Below are positions 10,402 through 20,481 of a stretch of DNA of 64,000 nt, piece after piece. Numbering within the stretch: position 1 is the stretch's first letter; each line of letters starts with the position of its first letter. Location of the stretch: assembly GCF_013204845.1 (NCBI RefSeq), contig NZ_JABMKY010000010.1, forward strand, positions 124,001-188,000, in the 5' to 3' direction. The translations under genes were made by a program, and so were the position numbers. This DNA comes from Paenibacillus qinlingensis. Its GTDB lineage: Bacteria; Bacillota; Bacilli; Paenibacillales; NBRC-103111. Under the pieces are notes generated by a model. That model did not search any database, was not told where the DNA came from, and worked only from the letters and a program-made list of their open reading frames with translations.

Positions 10402-11733
10402 GTGGCATTGTTTGAATACAAGTTCCCAGAGCTTGGTGAAGGCATACATGAAGGCGAGATCGTGAAAATGTTAGTTAAAGCGGGTGACACCGTAACTGAC
10501 GAAACGATTCTTATGGAAGTACAGAATGATAAAGCAGTCGTTGAAGTTCCTTGTCCGGTTGAAGGCAAGATCGTCAGCGTTGCTGTCAAAGATGGACAAG
10601 TCTGCACAATCGGCGAGCTTGTGATGACGATTGAAGTGACAGGCGAGATGCCTGCGGCTTCGATGCATCAAGGTTCCAGCCACGCGGCACCAGCCGTGGC
10701 GGTAGCAACTCCACCTGCTGCTGCACCAGCAGCAGTAGCGGTAGCAACACCAGCAGCACCTGCGGCGGCTGCACCAGCACCAGCCGCGCCAACGGGTGGC
10801 GCGCGTGAAGTGCTTGCGACGCCTAGCGTGCGCAAGCTCGCAAGAGAGAAAGGCATCACACTCGCAGAGGTGACGCCTACAGGGAAGCACGGCCGCGTAA
10901 CACGCGAGGACGTGGAAGGCTTTGGAGGAGCGGGCGCAACAGCGGCTCCGGCAGCAACGGAAGCTGCTCCTGCAGCAGCTGAATCCGCAGCACCTGCGGC
11001 GTCAGCTGCGCAAGTGGTTACAACAGGCGATCGCGTCGAAGAACGGATTCCGTTCAAAGGCATCCGTAAAATCATTGCTAACGCAATGGTGAAATCCGTG
11101 TACACGGCTCCGCACGTGACATTGATGGATGAAATCGACGTGTCGGCACTAGTCGCACTTCGTGAGCGCACGAAGCCTCTAGCTGAGAAAAAAGGCGTGA
11201 AACTGACATACCTTCCTTTCATCGTGAAAGCTTTGGTTGCAGCTTGCCGTCAATTCCCGGTTATGAACGCGATGATCGACGAAGAGAAGCAAGAAATCGT
11301 CTACAAAAAGTACTACAACATCGGAATCGCGACAGATACAGACAACGGCTTGCTCGTTCCTGTTATCCATGATGCTGACCGTAAAAACGTATGGTCGATT
11401 GCTTCTTCAATAAAAGATTTGGCTGTTCGCGGTCGTGAAGGCAAATTGTCTCCGAACGAAATGAAAGGCGGCACCATTTCGATCACGAACATTGGTTCCG
11501 TTGGCGGTATGTTCTTCACTCCGGTTATCAACTTCCCTGAAGTTGCGATCCTAGGCGCAGGCCGTATCACAGAAAAACCAGTTGTGAAAAACGGTGAAAT
11601 TGCCGTTGGACACGTTATGGCGCTTTCCTTGAGTTTCGATCACCGTATCGTTGACGGAGCGACAGCACAAAGCTTCTTGAACTACATCAAACAGCTTCTG
11701 GCTGATCCAGAGCTTCTCGTCTTGGAGGTGTAA
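10402..11733 (+). CDS. pdhC: Dihydrolipoamide acetyltransferase (PDH E2)
   Basis: The core of the complex, 443 residues from a GTG start behind AGGAGG. An N-terminal lipoyl domain (about 1-78) carries the lipoylation site VQNDKAVVE at Lys44. A mobile Ala/Pro linker follows, then a peripheral subunit-binding domain from about 139 to 172 ([13 protein letters not shown]). A second Ala-rich linker leads to the catalytic acetyltransferase domain, with its active-site motif HRIVDG at 414-419. It has one lipoyl domain, as is usual for Gram-positives. The linkers make this gene richer in GC than its neighbours and explain long open frames on the opposite strand. It is the likely acceptor of octanoyl groups from the nearby LipL. 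Confidence 0.95.
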   Translation: MALFEYKFPELGEGIHEGEIVKMLVKAGDTVTDETILMEVQNDKAVVEVPCPVEGKIVSVAVKDGQVCTIGELVMTIEVTGEMPAASMHQGSSHAAPAVAVATPPAAAPAAVAVATPAAPAAAAPAPAAPTGGAREVLATPSVRKLAREKGITLAEVTPTGKHGRVTREDVEGFGGAGATAAPAATEAAPAAAESAAPAASAAQVVTTGDRVEERIPFKGIRKIIANAMVKSVYTAPHVTLMDEIDVSALVALRERTKPLAEKKGVKLTYLPFIVKALVAACRQFPVMNAMIDEEKQEIVYKKYYNIGIATDTDNGLLVPVIHDADRKNVWSIASSIKDLAVRGREGKLSPNEMKGGTISITNIGSVGGMFFTPVINFPEVAILGAGRITEKPVVKNGEIAVGHVMALSLSFDHRIVDGATAQSFLNYIKQLLADPELLVLEV

Positions 11734-11737
11734 CAAC

Positions 11738-13153
11738 ATGGTAGTGGGAGATGCTTCTCTAGATATAGATTTGTTGGTTATCGGTGCAGGCCCTGGCGGT
11801 TACGTAGCTGCCATCCGGGCTGCTCAACTTGGCCAAAGTGTTCTAATTGTTGATAAAGACGCTTGGGGAGGCGTGTGTTTGAACCGCGGCTGTATCCCAT
11901 CCAAAGCTTTGATCTCAGCAGCACATACGTATGAGCACGCTCAGCATGCGGACAGCATCGGGATCTCCGTAGAGAACGTGAAAGTGGACTTTGCGAAGGT
12001 ACAAGCTTGGAAAAACAGCATCGTTGCCAAACAAACTGGCGGCGTTAGCGCTTTGCTGAAAGGCAACAAGATCCAAACGTTCCAAGGTGAAGCGATGTTT
12101 ATCAATGAGCACGAAGCACGTGTGTTCAATGATGCAGAAGCACCGCGTTACCGCTTCAAAAACTGTATTATCGCAACAGGATCACGTCCAATTGAGTTGA
12201 AAGCTTTCCCTTACGGCGGAAGAATCATCTCCTCGACGGAAGCGTTGAACTTTCCTGAAATTCCGAAAAGCATGATCGTTATCGGCGGTGGCTATATCGG
12301 AATCGAACTTGGTCAAACGTATGCGAAATTCGGTACGAAAGTTACAGTGTTGGAAGGCTCTGATCACGTGCTTCCAGGCTTCGAGAAAGAATTGACGAAG
12401 CTGGTTGCTAAGAGTCTTGATAAAGTTGGCGTAGAGGTTCATACGGAAGCCTTGGCGCAATCCTGCACGAAAACAGACAACGATGTTACGGTTACATTCA
12501 CAGTTAAAGGCGAAGAGAAACAAGTAACAGCAGATTACGTTCTAGTAACTGTTGGGCGTCGTCCGAACACAGATGGCGAACTTGGACTAGACCTTATTAA
12601 CTTGAAAATGACAGACCGCGGTTTGATTGAAGTCGACAACCAAGGTAGAACGAGCATCCCTCACATTTTCGCAATTGGTGATGTCGTTCCTGGTCTTTCC
12701 TTGGCACACAAAGCTTCTTATGAGGCAAAAGTGGCGGCTGAAGCGATTGCTGGTCACGCTAGTATCGTTGATTACAAAGCAATGCCTGCTGTTGTATTCT
12801 CCGATCCGGAGATTGCTGGCGTAGGTCTTAGCGAAACCGAAGCGAAAGCGCAAGGTATCAATGTTACCATTGGTAAATTCCCTTACGCGGCTAACGGACG
12901 TGCAAACTCTTTGAACGCGGCTCAAGGCTTCGTGAAGCTTGTCGGCGACAAAGAAACTGGCCAATTGCTTGGTGGACAAATCGTAGGACCAGAAGCTTCG
13001 AACTTGATTGGTGAGCTTGCGCTTGCTGTTGAGATGGGCGCTAACCTGGAAGATATCGCGCTTACGATCCATGCACATCCAACATTGACTGAAATGATTA
13101 TGGATGCTGCTGAAGGTGCACTTGGACACCCGATTCACCAACTTGGTAAATAA
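11738..13153 (+). CDS. pdhD: Dihydrolipoamide dehydrogenase (PDH E3)
   Basis: An FAD- and NAD-dependent disulfide oxidoreductase of 471 residues that reoxidises the lipoyl arms. It shows the FAD-binding [18 protein letters not shown], the redox pair Cys47/Cys52 in [13 protein letters not shown], an NAD-binding [11 protein letters not shown], and the second FAD contact [10 protein letters not shown]. The C-terminal dimer motif HAHPTLTE provides His447 and Glu452. The ATG lies four bases after the pdhC stop, and its ribosome site GGAGGTG is inside the end of pdhC, so the two are translationally coupled. The operon ends here and a terminator follows about 40 bases downstream. Confidence 0.96.
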   Translation: MVVGDASLDIDLLVIGAGPGGYVAAIRAAQLGQSVLIVDKDAWGGVCLNRGCIPSKALISAAHTYEHAQHADSIGISVENVKVDFAKVQAWKNSIVAKQTGGVSALLKGNKIQTFQGEAMFINEHEARVFNDAEAPRYRFKNCIIATGSRPIELKAFPYGGRIISSTEALNFPEIPKSMIVIGGGYIGIELGQTYAKFGTKVTVLEGSDHVLPGFEKELTKLVAKSLDKVGVEVHTEALAQSCTKTDNDVTVTFTVKGEEKQVTADYVLVTVGRRPNTDGELGLDLINLKMTDRGLIEVDNQGRTSIPHIFAIGDVVPGLSLAHKASYEAKVAAEAIAGHASIVDYKAMPAVVFSDPEIAGVGLSETEAKAQGINVTIGKFPYAANGRANSLNAAQGFVKLVGDKETGQLLGGQIVGPEASNLIGELALAVEMGANLEDIALTIHAHPTLTEMIMDAAEGALGHPIHQLGK

Positions 13154-13189
13154 TTTTTTTCATCCGGTTATTTTATGCCTTTAGATAAA

Positions 13190-13234
13190 AGTCCCGAGAG
13201 TTTGGCTGTAAAGCCGCTCTACGGGACTCTTTTC
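13190..13234 (+). terminator. Terminator of the pdh operon
   Basis: Arms agtcccg/gag and ctc/cgggact pair across a 1x2 internal mismatch, with a further ggct/agcc pairing in the loop, followed by a T-rich tract. Confidence 0.8.
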
Positions 13235-13347
13235 ATTTCTGTGGGATGGGAAAACGGGAACATGATGATTATTGACGCTGCGAATCGGCTGCTTATATAA
13301 TTTGTAGAGGGAGTTATGTAAGCTAAAAAACGTAGGGAGCGTTGCAC

Positions 13348-14082
13348 ATGCATACACCGAAACCGATCATTATTGGTCATCGCGGCGCGGCGGGTGAAGC
13401 TCCAGAGAACACGCTGGCTTCATTTGCATTAGCGCTTTCGCAAGGTGCACAGGCGATTGAATTGGATGTTCATATTACGAAGGATGGCGAGATCGTCGTT
13501 TGCCATGATGGAACATTGGATCGAACAACGAATGGTTCAGGACTTATTTGCAATCAACAATGGGCAGACATACAGAAACTTGACGCAGGAGCTTGGTTTT
13601 CGGAGAAGTTCAGAGGGGAACGCATCCCCCTTCTAAGTGAGGTATTTGATATAGTGCCGAAGGGTACCCTCATCAATGTGGAAGTGAAGCATGCCTACGA
13701 AGGGCGTATGGAGAGTGCGCTTCTGGCGTTTTTACGAGAGACTGATGATCGGTACGAAGATGTCGTAGTTTCTTCTTTTGACCATAAAGTGATTCAACGT
13801 CTAAAACGGGCAGAACCCGCGTTGAAGGTAGGCTTGCTGTATGCAGCGAATCTCATTGACCATGCGGCATATGCGAAACTGCTTGAGGTTGAGGTCTACT
13901 CCCTGCATCCGCATCACCATTCCTTTGAAAGAGAGGATATAGCGTTGGCCGCGTCAGATGGGCTAGCTGTTTACCCCTACACAGTGAATGAACTTACGGA
14001 CTACCAACGGATGATTGAATCCGGTGTCACGGGGATCATCACAGATTTTCCGGGCAGGTTGAAAGCATTTTTAAATATATAG
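13348..14082 (+). CDS. Glycerophosphodiester phosphodiesterase
   Basis: A 244-residue enzyme of the GDPD family that splits glycerophosphodiesters into glycerol 3-phosphate and an alcohol. The core motifs are GHRGAAGEAPENTLASF, ELDVHITKDG and VCHDGTLDRTTNG, which give the two catalytic histidines and the metal-binding Glu/Asp. No signal peptide is visible, so it is probably cytoplasmic. The ATG at 13348 sits eight bases after AGGGAG; the upstream in-frame TTG at 13342 overlaps the spacer and is unlikely. The acyltransferase/ligase gene follows on the same strand after about 100 bases, so both may serve lipid turnover. GlpQ-like, YhdW-like and YqiK-like functions cannot be told apart. Confidence 0.9.
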   Translation: MHTPKPIIIGHRGAAGEAPENTLASFALALSQGAQAIELDVHITKDGEIVVCHDGTLDRTTNGSGLICNQQWADIQKLDAGAWFSEKFRGERIPLLSEVFDIVPKGTLINVEVKHAYEGRMESALLAFLRETDDRYEDVVVSSFDHKVIQRLKRAEPALKVGLLYAANLIDHAAYAKLLEVEVYSLHPHHHSFEREDIALAASDGLAVYPYTVNELTDYQRMIESGVTGIITDFPGRLKAFLNI

Positions 14083-14084
14083 CC

Positions 14085-14133
14085 AAGAATAAATAGACCG
14101 AAGCATACACATGCCGAGGTCTTATTTCTTTTT
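14085..14133 (+). terminator. Weak possible terminator after GDPD gene
   Basis: A gacc/ggtc core with partly matching A/T-rich flanks (aataaata versus ttattt) is followed by a T-rich stretch. The stem is imperfect, so function is uncertain. Confidence 0.35.
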
Positions 14134-14190
14134 CCCGCATACAATGAACTATTGACAGACTCGAACGAGATACCAATAGGGGGAATTTCC

Positions 14191-16365
14191 ATGTTCAAAT
14201 GGATGTTCGTTACGCTAGTAAGGCTTTTACTTCCGTGCTTGCGTCTGTTTGTGTTGCTTGCTTTTAAGGTGAAAGTGACGGGCATGGAGAAACTCGATAT
14301 GACGAGCAAAACAGTTCTTATTCCGAACCACGTATCGTTGTTGGATGCGGTGGTGCTCGCTTTGATTTTGCCTAAAGATGTGGCATTCGTAGTGAATACG
14401 AACATTGCGAAGCGATTTGCGTGGATACTCCACTTCAGGGCACATATCACTGTGGATACCTCGAACCCGTATGCAGTTCGTACCATGCTGAAAACGATTC
14501 AAAGTGGAACACCTCTTGTCATTTTTCCGGAAGGACGGATCACGACGACAGGTGGCATGATGAAAATATATGGTGGCATCGGATACCTTGCCCTACGTTC
14601 ACAGGCACGCATTGTGCCGATTTCTATTGAGGGTTTGGAGCATTCGAAGCTCTCCTATTTACGTGGAAAAATAAAGCAGCGCTGGTTGCCGAGGGTGAAC
14701 ATTGCGTTTGGTGAAGCTTTTCAAGTGACGGCAGGTGATGAGCGGTTCACGAGGAAAGTTCAAAAGGAGCAGGCAACGGAGACGATTCGCGCTAAGTTGT
14801 TGCAACATTTGCTGGATAGTCGGATTCAACCCGAGGTTAATTTATTCAACGAGCTGCTGGCAGCGGCTAGTCGGCATGGTCAATCGCGGGTCATTTGCGA
14901 AGATGTGATGAGTCATTCATCTTTGACGTATCGGAAACTGCAGCTGAGCAGCTATACATTGGCAGTTCGGTTGGGGAAGCTTTTGGCTGGACAAAAGCGG
15001 GTTGCCTTACTGCTGCCCAATGCCGCAGGGCATGTGGTAACGTTGTTTGCCCTATTCCGATTAGGCGTTACGCCAGCGATATTGAATTACTCTGCCGGGA
15101 GGCAGGCGATGCTGGAAGCGTGTGAAACGGCCGAAGTGAAGACTGTGCTGACGTCTAAGGTTTTTATCGAGAAGGCGGGTTTATTGGATTTTATCCAGAG
15201 TGCTAGCGGGTTATTCACGCTTATTTATCTAGAGGATGTTAAGGAAGCGCTAACTTTACAAGATAAGCTCCATGGTATGTTGGATTTTGTGCAGCGGAAG
15301 AAGGGGCCGGTAGGTTCTGATCTCAATGAAGCTGTGCTATTCACATCAGGCAGTGAGAGTAAACCGAAGGGTGTCGTGCTAACGCACCGAAATATTTGTG
15401 CGAATATACAACAGGCGAGGCTTGTAATTGCCTTTAATAGTTCTGATAGCGTGCTTGGCAGCATGCCGATGTTTCATTCGTTCGGGCTGACAGCGGGAAC
15501 GATGCTTCCAATTCTTTCGGGAGTGAAGCTGGTTCTATATCCCAATCCCTTGCATTACAAAGTCATTCCAGAGCTCGTATATGACCGGAATATTACGATT
15601 TTATTCGGCACATCCACGTTCCTTGGAGCTTACGCGAGAACGGCGCATCCCTATGATTTTGCCCATTCCTTACGATATGTTGTGGCTGGTGCTGAAAGGT
15701 TGAAAGAGGAAGTCCGTCAAATATGGCAGGATAAATTCGGAATTCGCATTCTGGAGGGCTATGGAACGACGGAAACTACGCCTGTTATTTCACTGAACAC
15801 GCCGATGAACGCGAAGAAAGGCTCTGTCGGCAAATTGCTGCCTGGCATCGAAGCTGTCATTGAAGCAGTAGATGGGATTGCAACAGGTGGTCATTTGCTC
15901 GTTAAGGGTCCTAACGTGATGAAAGGCTATTTGATTCATAGTCGGGGTTTCGTTCCTGCTTCGGAGTGGTATAGCACCGGGGATATCGTGACATTGGATG
16001 ATCAGGGCTACTTGTTCATTCAAGCGCGTTTGCAGTCTTTTGCTAAAATAGGTGGTGAAAAAGTATCGCTTCTGATGGTAGAAGAGCTCGTATCTAAGAG
16101 TTTGGCTGCACCTGCGGTTTGTGCTGCGGTACATGTGCCTGATCGGAGAAAAGGTGAGCGAATCATTGTTTATCACACCAGTAAGGTGAGTCCTCTTGAA
16201 GCGGTTCGCGAGTCGATGAGGCAGGCGGGGCAACCGTCGATTTATATGCCTTCAGAGTTTCGTTATATCGAGAAACTGCCGCTATTGGGCAGTGGGAAGA
16301 TTGATTATGTGACGATGAAGCATTGGGCACTGACAAATGATGGTGGAAGTTCACCCACAGCTTAA
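14191..16365 (+). CDS. Fused 1-acyl-glycerophosphate acyltransferase / acyl-ACP synthetase (Aas-like)
   Basis: A two-domain membrane-associated protein of 724 residues. Residues about 1-230 form a PlsC-type acyltransferase with NHVSLLD (the HX4D motif) and FPEGRITTTGG, after a hydrophobic N-terminal segment. Residues about 240-720 form an AMP-binding ligase with the P-loop FTSGSESKPKGVVLTH and the core GYGTTETTPVISLN. The layout and length match E. coli Aas (719 residues), which re-acylates lysophosphatidylethanolamine. The equivalent role here, lysophospholipid recycling next to a glycerophosphodiesterase, is inference. The ATG at 14191 has AGGGGGAA upstream; a TTG at 14152 has no ribosome site. 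Its stop overlaps that of the convergent lipid kinase by four bases. Confidence 0.85.
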   Translation: MFKWMFVTLVRLLLPCLRLFVLLAFKVKVTGMEKLDMTSKTVLIPNHVSLLDAVVLALILPKDVAFVVNTNIAKRFAWILHFRAHITVDTSNPYAVRTMLKTIQSGTPLVIFPEGRITTTGGMMKIYGGIGYLALRSQARIVPISIEGLEHSKLSYLRGKIKQRWLPRVNIAFGEAFQVTAGDERFTRKVQKEQATETIRAKLLQHLLDSRIQPEVNLFNELLAAASRHGQSRVICEDVMSHSSLTYRKLQLSSYTLAVRLGKLLAGQKRVALLLPNAAGHVVTLFALFRLGVTPAILNYSAGRQAMLEACETAEVKTVLTSKVFIEKAGLLDFIQSASGLFTLIYLEDVKEALTLQDKLHGMLDFVQRKKGPVGSDLNEAVLFTSGSESKPKGVVLTHRNICANIQQARLVIAFNSSDSVLGSMPMFHSFGLTAGTMLPILSGVKLVLYPNPLHYKVIPELVYDRNITILFGTSTFLGAYARTAHPYDFAHSLRYVVAGAERLKEEVRQIWQDKFGIRILEGYGTTETTPVISLNTPMNAKKGSVGKLLPGIEAVIEAVDGIATGGHLLVKGPNVMKGYLIHSRGFVPASEWYSTGDIVTLDDQGYLFIQARLQSFAKIGGEKVSLLMVEELVSKSLAAPAVCAAVHVPDRRKGERIIVYHTSKVSPLEAVRESMRQAGQPSIYMPSEFRYIEKLPLLGSGKIDYVTMKHWALTNDGGSSPTA

Positions 16366-17306
16366 GCTGTGGGTTTTGAACGTATGACGGTAATGGCGGC
16401 GGGGATGAGTTCAATTTGCAGCGGCGTGGAGCCAGCAAACTCCCCATCGGCTTGGACAAGCAAGGGATTTTCAGTTCGAATGGAAATCGATTTTCCTTTG
16501 TAAAAAGAGACAGCAGGATGCTGGGTGTGTTTGCCCTGGTACACGGTGAAAAGAACGGGTAGGAGGCGAAGGCGACTCTTGCTTTGAATCACCACAACAT
16601 CGGCCATACCGTCTGTTGGACTTGCTGTTGGGCAAATCTGAATGGCGCCCCCGTAAAAAGGGATATTCGCAACGGCAGCCAACCACATGTTAGGTAATTT
16701 CGTTACGCGGCCATCTACTTCTATCCAAGCGGTGGAAGGTTGATAAGTTCCGAACACACGAAGTATAGAAATGAAATAGGATAGCTTTCCTAGTCCTAGG
16801 CGGTTGAGGAACTTTTTGTAGCTGGCTTCATTCGTAATCTTGGCAACCATCCCGTCAAAGCCTGCGCCAATGCTATTAACGGCGACTTGATTAATCTGAA
16901 TGGCATAAAGTAGGTCAATTTGCAAGGTGTTGGCGGCATGAAGGGCAATATGTAGAGCTTCAAGTGGATGATTAGGGATACCGTAGGCTTTGGCAAAATC
17001 ATTCCCTGTTCCTGCTGGAATAATGGCGAGGGAACAGAATGGAGTGGAGTGGTTGCTAGTCTGAAGCTGCCAAACACCACCTGCTACTTCATGAACGGTG
17101 CCATCTCCGCCAATGATGATAATCCGTTGAACATGATGTTCTTGAATCAGTGTAATGGCCAGTTGCGTTGCTTCACCTGCTTGGGTTGTTAATTTGGCTA
17201 GATAAGTGATTCGATTTGTTTGGAGGTAGGATTGGACTTCTCCCCAGATGTGAGCTCCTCTGCCATTGCCTGAAAGCGGGTTCACAATGATTCCGATTTT
17301 TCCCAT
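16362..17306 (-). CDS. Diacylglycerol/lipid kinase, DagK-YegS family
   Basis: A 314-residue lipid kinase with the NAD kinase-like fold. It starts with IGIIVNPLSGNGRG, has the nucleotide loop GGDGTVHEVAGG and the substrate motif PAGTGNDFAKAYG, and ends with VQADGEF, typical of the C-terminal beta-sandwich. Such enzymes phosphorylate diacylglycerol or related lipids and return it to phospholipid synthesis. It overlaps the convergent acyltransferase/ligase gene by four bases. With the GDPD gene, the three make a small glycerolipid-recycling neighbourhood. AAGGGGG precedes its ATG. It may be DagB-like or a BmrU-like homologue of unknown substrate. Confidence 0.87.
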   Translation of the reverse strand: MGKIGIIVNPLSGNGRGAHIWGEVQSYLQTNRITYLAKLTTQAGEATQLAITLIQEHHVQRIIIIGGDGTVHEVAGGVWQLQTSNHSTPFCSLAIIPAGTGNDFAKAYGIPNHPLEALHIALHAANTLQIDLLYAIQINQVAVNSIGAGFDGMVAKITNEASYKKFLNRLGLGKLSYFISILRVFGTYQPSTAWIEVDGRVTKLPNMWLAAVANIPFYGGAIQICPTASPTDGMADVVVIQSKSRLRLLPVLFTVYQGKHTQHPAVSFYKGKSISIRTENPLLVQADGEFAGSTPLQIELIPAAITVIRSKPTA

Positions 17307-17464
17307 GTGTAATACCCCCTTATATTATCGTTGATGTGGTAGTATTTGGTAACTGAAGTAGTTGTTCTAGTAAGGTTTATACGAATTTTTCTTTACATAA
17401 AGGAGACTGTTTTGTAAAATAAACCATAGGTTAATTAATTAATCTTGATGTAAGGTTTTGTGCC

Positions 17465-19279
17465 ATGGGAGAGCGGTTTTATGATTTACACTCGGGGGGA
17501 GAATGGGTAACTTTGAAATTTGAATCGAAATTGAATAGCATGCATAACACGGGAAAGCTCAACGTCAACCTATCCACTCTTCGTAATCTGAAACTTCGTT
17601 TTAAATTGCTGTTCATGAATGCGATTGCTATTTTATTTTTATTAATTGTAGGGATTACGGGCTATCATTATATGGACAAGATGTCTAGTAACTCTACTAG
17701 AATGTACGAGGAAAGTCTGCTATCTGTCAAATGGATTAATCAACTCCAATCAAATTTCAATGAAACCGAATCTAATTTGCTAGAGATGATGTTATCCACG
17801 GATGTGAAGTATAAGGCTAAGCTCAAAGCTAAGTTGGATGAGAACGCAGGTACCAATAAAGAATTAGTTACGAAAATCGCGGGAATTGCGCTGAGTGTGG
17901 AAGAGGATGGAGCATTCAAAAGCTTCGAGGAGCTGAATCTGAAATATCGTGAAGTCGTCACTAAAACCATAGAACAAGCGACGCAAAATAATCAAGTTGC
18001 TTATCAAGTTTACAATAATGAAGTATCTCCGCAAGGCGATAGAACGGTAGAAGCATTAGATAAGCTCGTAGCGCTTAAAGAATCAGCGGCGGAACAATTC
18101 CAGAAATCCAGTAGTTCAGATTCAGCAACCTCGCATGGGGTGATTATACTTACGATCATTATTGCGATTGTTGTGATGACTTTGGGCGCATTGACGTTGG
18201 ACATGATTATTTCTACACCCATCCGCAAACTCCAAGAAAATATGGAGAAGGCAGCAGATGGAGATCTGTCTGTTAAAGGCGACTACCCCTATGAGGATGA
18301 AGTTGGTAAATTAACGAGTTCCTTTAATGCGATGACGGGGAGCTTGCGCAGTCTAGTTAGGCAAATCTCAGATAATGCTCTAACGCTTTCAGCGAGTTCG
18401 GAAGAGCTTCTTGCCAGCTCAGAACAAAGCTCTCTAGCGGCAAGACAGGTAGCTACTTCTAGTCAGCAGCTGTCAGAAGATTTCGATAAGCAATTTGCTG
18501 GTGTGACACAAGCGAATGAGGCTGTTGGCTTGATGCTGACTAGCACGAAGCAAATTGATGAATCGGCGCAAATGGTTGCTGGGCTCGTGAATCAAGCAAC
18601 ACAGGCTGCTCAGCATGGTAAGCAATCAGTCGTTTCGATCGCGGGGCAAATGTCTGAGATTTCGGACGCGGTTCGTGACGTTAATGTAGTGATTGAAGCT
18701 TTGGGTAAAAATGCACACAAAATTGGTGAAATCGTCAATGTTATTAATGAGATTTCGACACAGACGAATCTGCTTTCCTTGAATGCAGCGATTGAAGCAG
18801 CACGTGCGGGGGAAGCTGGGCGCGGCTTCGCAGTTGTTGCTGGGGAAGTGCGCAAACTTGCTGAGCAGTCGGCCACTTCGGCGCGAAATATTACAGAGCT
18901 GGTGTCGACGATTCAAAGGCAGATTAATCAAGCTGTAAGCTCCATGCATAACGGAGCAGGGAAAGTGCAAGAAGGATTGACGATTTCGGAGGCAGCTCAA
19001 GAATCGTTCGTACATATCGAGACTTCGGTCGAGAAGGTAAATATGAAAGTAGAAGATGTGAACCGAAACATCCACCAGCTTGTGGATGCGAACTTGCGCA
19101 TCGAACAAGTGATGCGCATTGTGAGCTCCGTTTCGGAGACGGGGATTTCCGTCAGCCAAGAGACATCTGCTGCGAGTCAGCAGCAAATGTCGACCACGGA
19201 GGAAATCGAGAATTCCGCGAAGTCCCTGGCAGGACTGGCGGAAGAATTACAAATTTCGCTGCAGAAATTTAAGGTGTAG
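17465..19279 (+). CDS. Methyl-accepting chemotaxis protein (four-helix-bundle sensor)
   Basis: A second chemoreceptor, 604 residues from the ATG at 17465. TM1 lies at about 50-72. The extracellular part of about 150 residues is almost entirely helical and fits a 4HB_MCP-type sensor. TM2 is at about 225-248, followed by HAMP and the signalling domain, with its tip [31 protein letters not shown] near 430-455. The start is uncertain: a TTG at 17513 follows a GGGGGAG ribosome site and would give 588 residues, while the ATG at 17465 has only a modest AAGG. It is flanked upstream by the divergent lipid kinase and downstream by a terminator. The ligand is unknown. Confidence 0.9.
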   Translation: MGERFYDLHSGGEWVTLKFESKLNSMHNTGKLNVNLSTLRNLKLRFKLLFMNAIAILFLLIVGITGYHYMDKMSSNSTRMYEESLLSVKWINQLQSNFNETESNLLEMMLSTDVKYKAKLKAKLDENAGTNKELVTKIAGIALSVEEDGAFKSFEELNLKYREVVTKTIEQATQNNQVAYQVYNNEVSPQGDRTVEALDKLVALKESAAEQFQKSSSSDSATSHGVIILTIIIAIVVMTLGALTLDMIISTPIRKLQENMEKAADGDLSVKGDYPYEDEVGKLTSSFNAMTGSLRSLVRQISDNALTLSASSEELLASSEQSSLAARQVATSSQQLSEDFDKQFAGVTQANEAVGLMLTSTKQIDESAQMVAGLVNQATQAAQHGKQSVVSIAGQMSEISDAVRDVNVVIEALGKNAHKIGEIVNVINEISTQTNLLSLNAAIEAARAGEAGRGFAVVAGEVRKLAEQSATSARNITELVSTIQRQINQAVSSMHNGAGKVQEGLTISEAAQESFVHIETSVEKVNMKVEDVNRNIHQLVDANLRIEQVMRIVSSVSETGISVSQETSAASQQQMSTTEEIENSAKSLAGLAEELQISLQKFKV

Positions 19280-19285
19280 AAGTGG

Positions 19286-19313
19286 ACCCGCTGGCGTTTG
19301 CCGCGGGTTTTTG
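19286..19313 (+). terminator. Terminator after second chemoreceptor
   Basis: Arms acccgc and gcgggt, extended by an inner ggc/gcc pairing, are followed by five T. The hairpin starts seven bases after the stop. Confidence 0.8.
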
Positions 19314-19321
19314 GTTTGTGT

Positions 19322-19736
19322 GTTGTAACGGTGAAAAACACGGTTACAGCGTGAGAACGTAGGTGAATGAGTCGCGAATGAAGCTGTAACGGTGAAAAAC
19401 ACGGTTACAGCGTGAGAACATAGGTGAATGTGCCGCGAAGGAGGCTGTAACGGTGAAAAACACGGTTACAGCGTGAGAACGTAGGCAAATGTGCCGCGAA
19501 TGAAGCTGTAACGGTGAAAAACACGGTTACAGCGTGAGAACGTAGGGGAATGCGCCGCGAATGAAGCTGTAACGGTGAAAAACACGGTTACAGCGTGAGA
19601 ACGTAAGGGAATGCGCGGCGAATGAAGCTGTAACGGTGAAAAACACGCTTGCAGCGCGAGAACGTAGGTGAATGAGTCGCGAATGAAGCTGTAACGGTGA
19701 AAAACATGATTGCAGCGTGAGAACGTAGGGGAATGC
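19322..19736. repeat. Array of seven 61-bp palindromic repeats
   Basis: Units begin at 19322, 19383, 19444, 19505, 19566, 19627 and 19688, an exact 61-base period. Each has a 29-base palindrome: outer arms gctgtaac and gttacagc, a 1x1 mismatch, then gtg-AAAAA-cac at the tip. A 32-base linker follows (gtgagaacgtagg...cgcgaatgaa). The linkers are near-copies of each other, so this is a tandem repeat and not a CRISPR array. Units 6 and 7 have decayed right arms. The array fills the space between the chemoreceptor terminator and the DUF559 gene. The same palindrome with the same period recurs at 50583. Confidence 0.95.
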
Positions 19737-19774
19737 ACGCCGGTATATGGTAGCTCAAGCTGCCATTTCGCATG

Positions 19775-20455
19775 CTATCCCATCAACTGTTGTAGCGCTT
19801 CATCTGTAGGACGGTAATATTTTATCCGCTGAGTTCCTTTTCCAACGCTTTCAAGGAGCTTTTTATCATGCATAATCTTGAGTAACTGACGCGCTTTCTG
19901 CTCTTTAATGGATAAAACCCCGCACACAACTTGATTTGTAAGAGGCGTCTCTAAGTTAATCGCATACCGCAAAACTTCCTTCTCCACGTAGCTTATCACT
20001 TTGGCCAAACCGTCGTTCATACCCAGATAGCGGCCCATAAATTGTTGTAAGACTTGTTGGCACATACGTGGGCGGTCTTTGATATCGTCGTAGGAGAAAC
20101 GGAGGATTCGCCAGCCGTCGATGATGAGATGGTTCTGACGAATGAGGTGATCCGAGAATTGGGAGCGGCTAATTTGTGAGGCGTGGGTTGTGAAACCATC
20201 GATTTCGATGGCAAGTTTGAGTGTATGTTTGATAAAAGCAAAATCAAGGAATCGGGTTCCATCTCGGAAGTCTTTCACTTCATATTCGGGATGAAGATCG
20301 TTGAAATGTTTAAAAGCAGGCCACCAAACCTGCAAAAGAAATAGTTTTTCAGCATGACTGTGGCCTTCCAACAGTCTGCGAAGAGAGTCACCTTTGCGAG
20401 TAGACGAGTGGTAAGCAATAAAGCCGTCATGTGCAACTTCAAATTCAATTTTCAT
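19775..20455 (-). CDS. DUF559 domain protein (Vsr-like nuclease fold) with C-terminal winged helix
   Basis: A 226-residue protein. The N-terminal half has the DUF559 pattern related to very-short-patch-repair endonucleases: a predicted helix with HAEKLFL, then FLDFAFIKHTLKLAIEIDGF followed by a histidine-containing HASQ and DGWRILRFSYDDI. The AIEIDG strand supplies the acidic residues expected of a PD-(D/E)XK-type site. The C-terminal part, about 165-226 (LTNQVVCGVLSIKEQKARQLL), looks like a winged helix. AAGGAGG precedes the ATG. The gene stands alone between the 61-bp repeat array and a 43-bp hairpin in its leader. Nuclease activity and any link to the repeats are inference; no methylase or restriction partner is nearby. 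Confidence 0.75.
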   Translation of the reverse strand: MKIEFEVAHDGFIAYHSSTRKGDSLRRLLEGHSHAEKLFLLQVWWPAFKHFNDLHPEYEVKDFRDGTRFLDFAFIKHTLKLAIEIDGFTTHASQISRSQFSDHLIRQNHLIIDGWRILRFSYDDIKDRPRMCQQVLQQFMGRYLGMNDGLAKVISYVEKEVLRYAINLETPLTNQVVCGVLSIKEQKARQLLKIMHDKKLLESVGKGTQRIKYYRPTDEALQQLMG

Positions 20456-20481
20456 GTGGATGCCTCCTTGAAATAAATAAA

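Noticed and set aside
10668..11222. 184-codon antisense frame rich in Ala/Gly/Val in pdhC
   Set aside because: It arises from the Ala/Pro linkers of E2 read backwards.
14152..14180. TTGACA as promoter of the acyltransferase/ligase gene
   Set aside because: No -10 box lies at 16-18 bases, and transcription would begin at the ribosome site.
19322..19736. CRISPR array
   Set aside because: The geometry (29-base repeat, 32-base spacer) fits, but the spacers are near-copies of each other, the repeat is a long palindrome, and no cas gene is in the window.
19466..19773. Two minus-strand open frames rich in repeated FHRYSFIR-like blocks
   Set aside because: They are translations of the 61-bp repeats; the period is not a multiple of three and there is no ribosome site.
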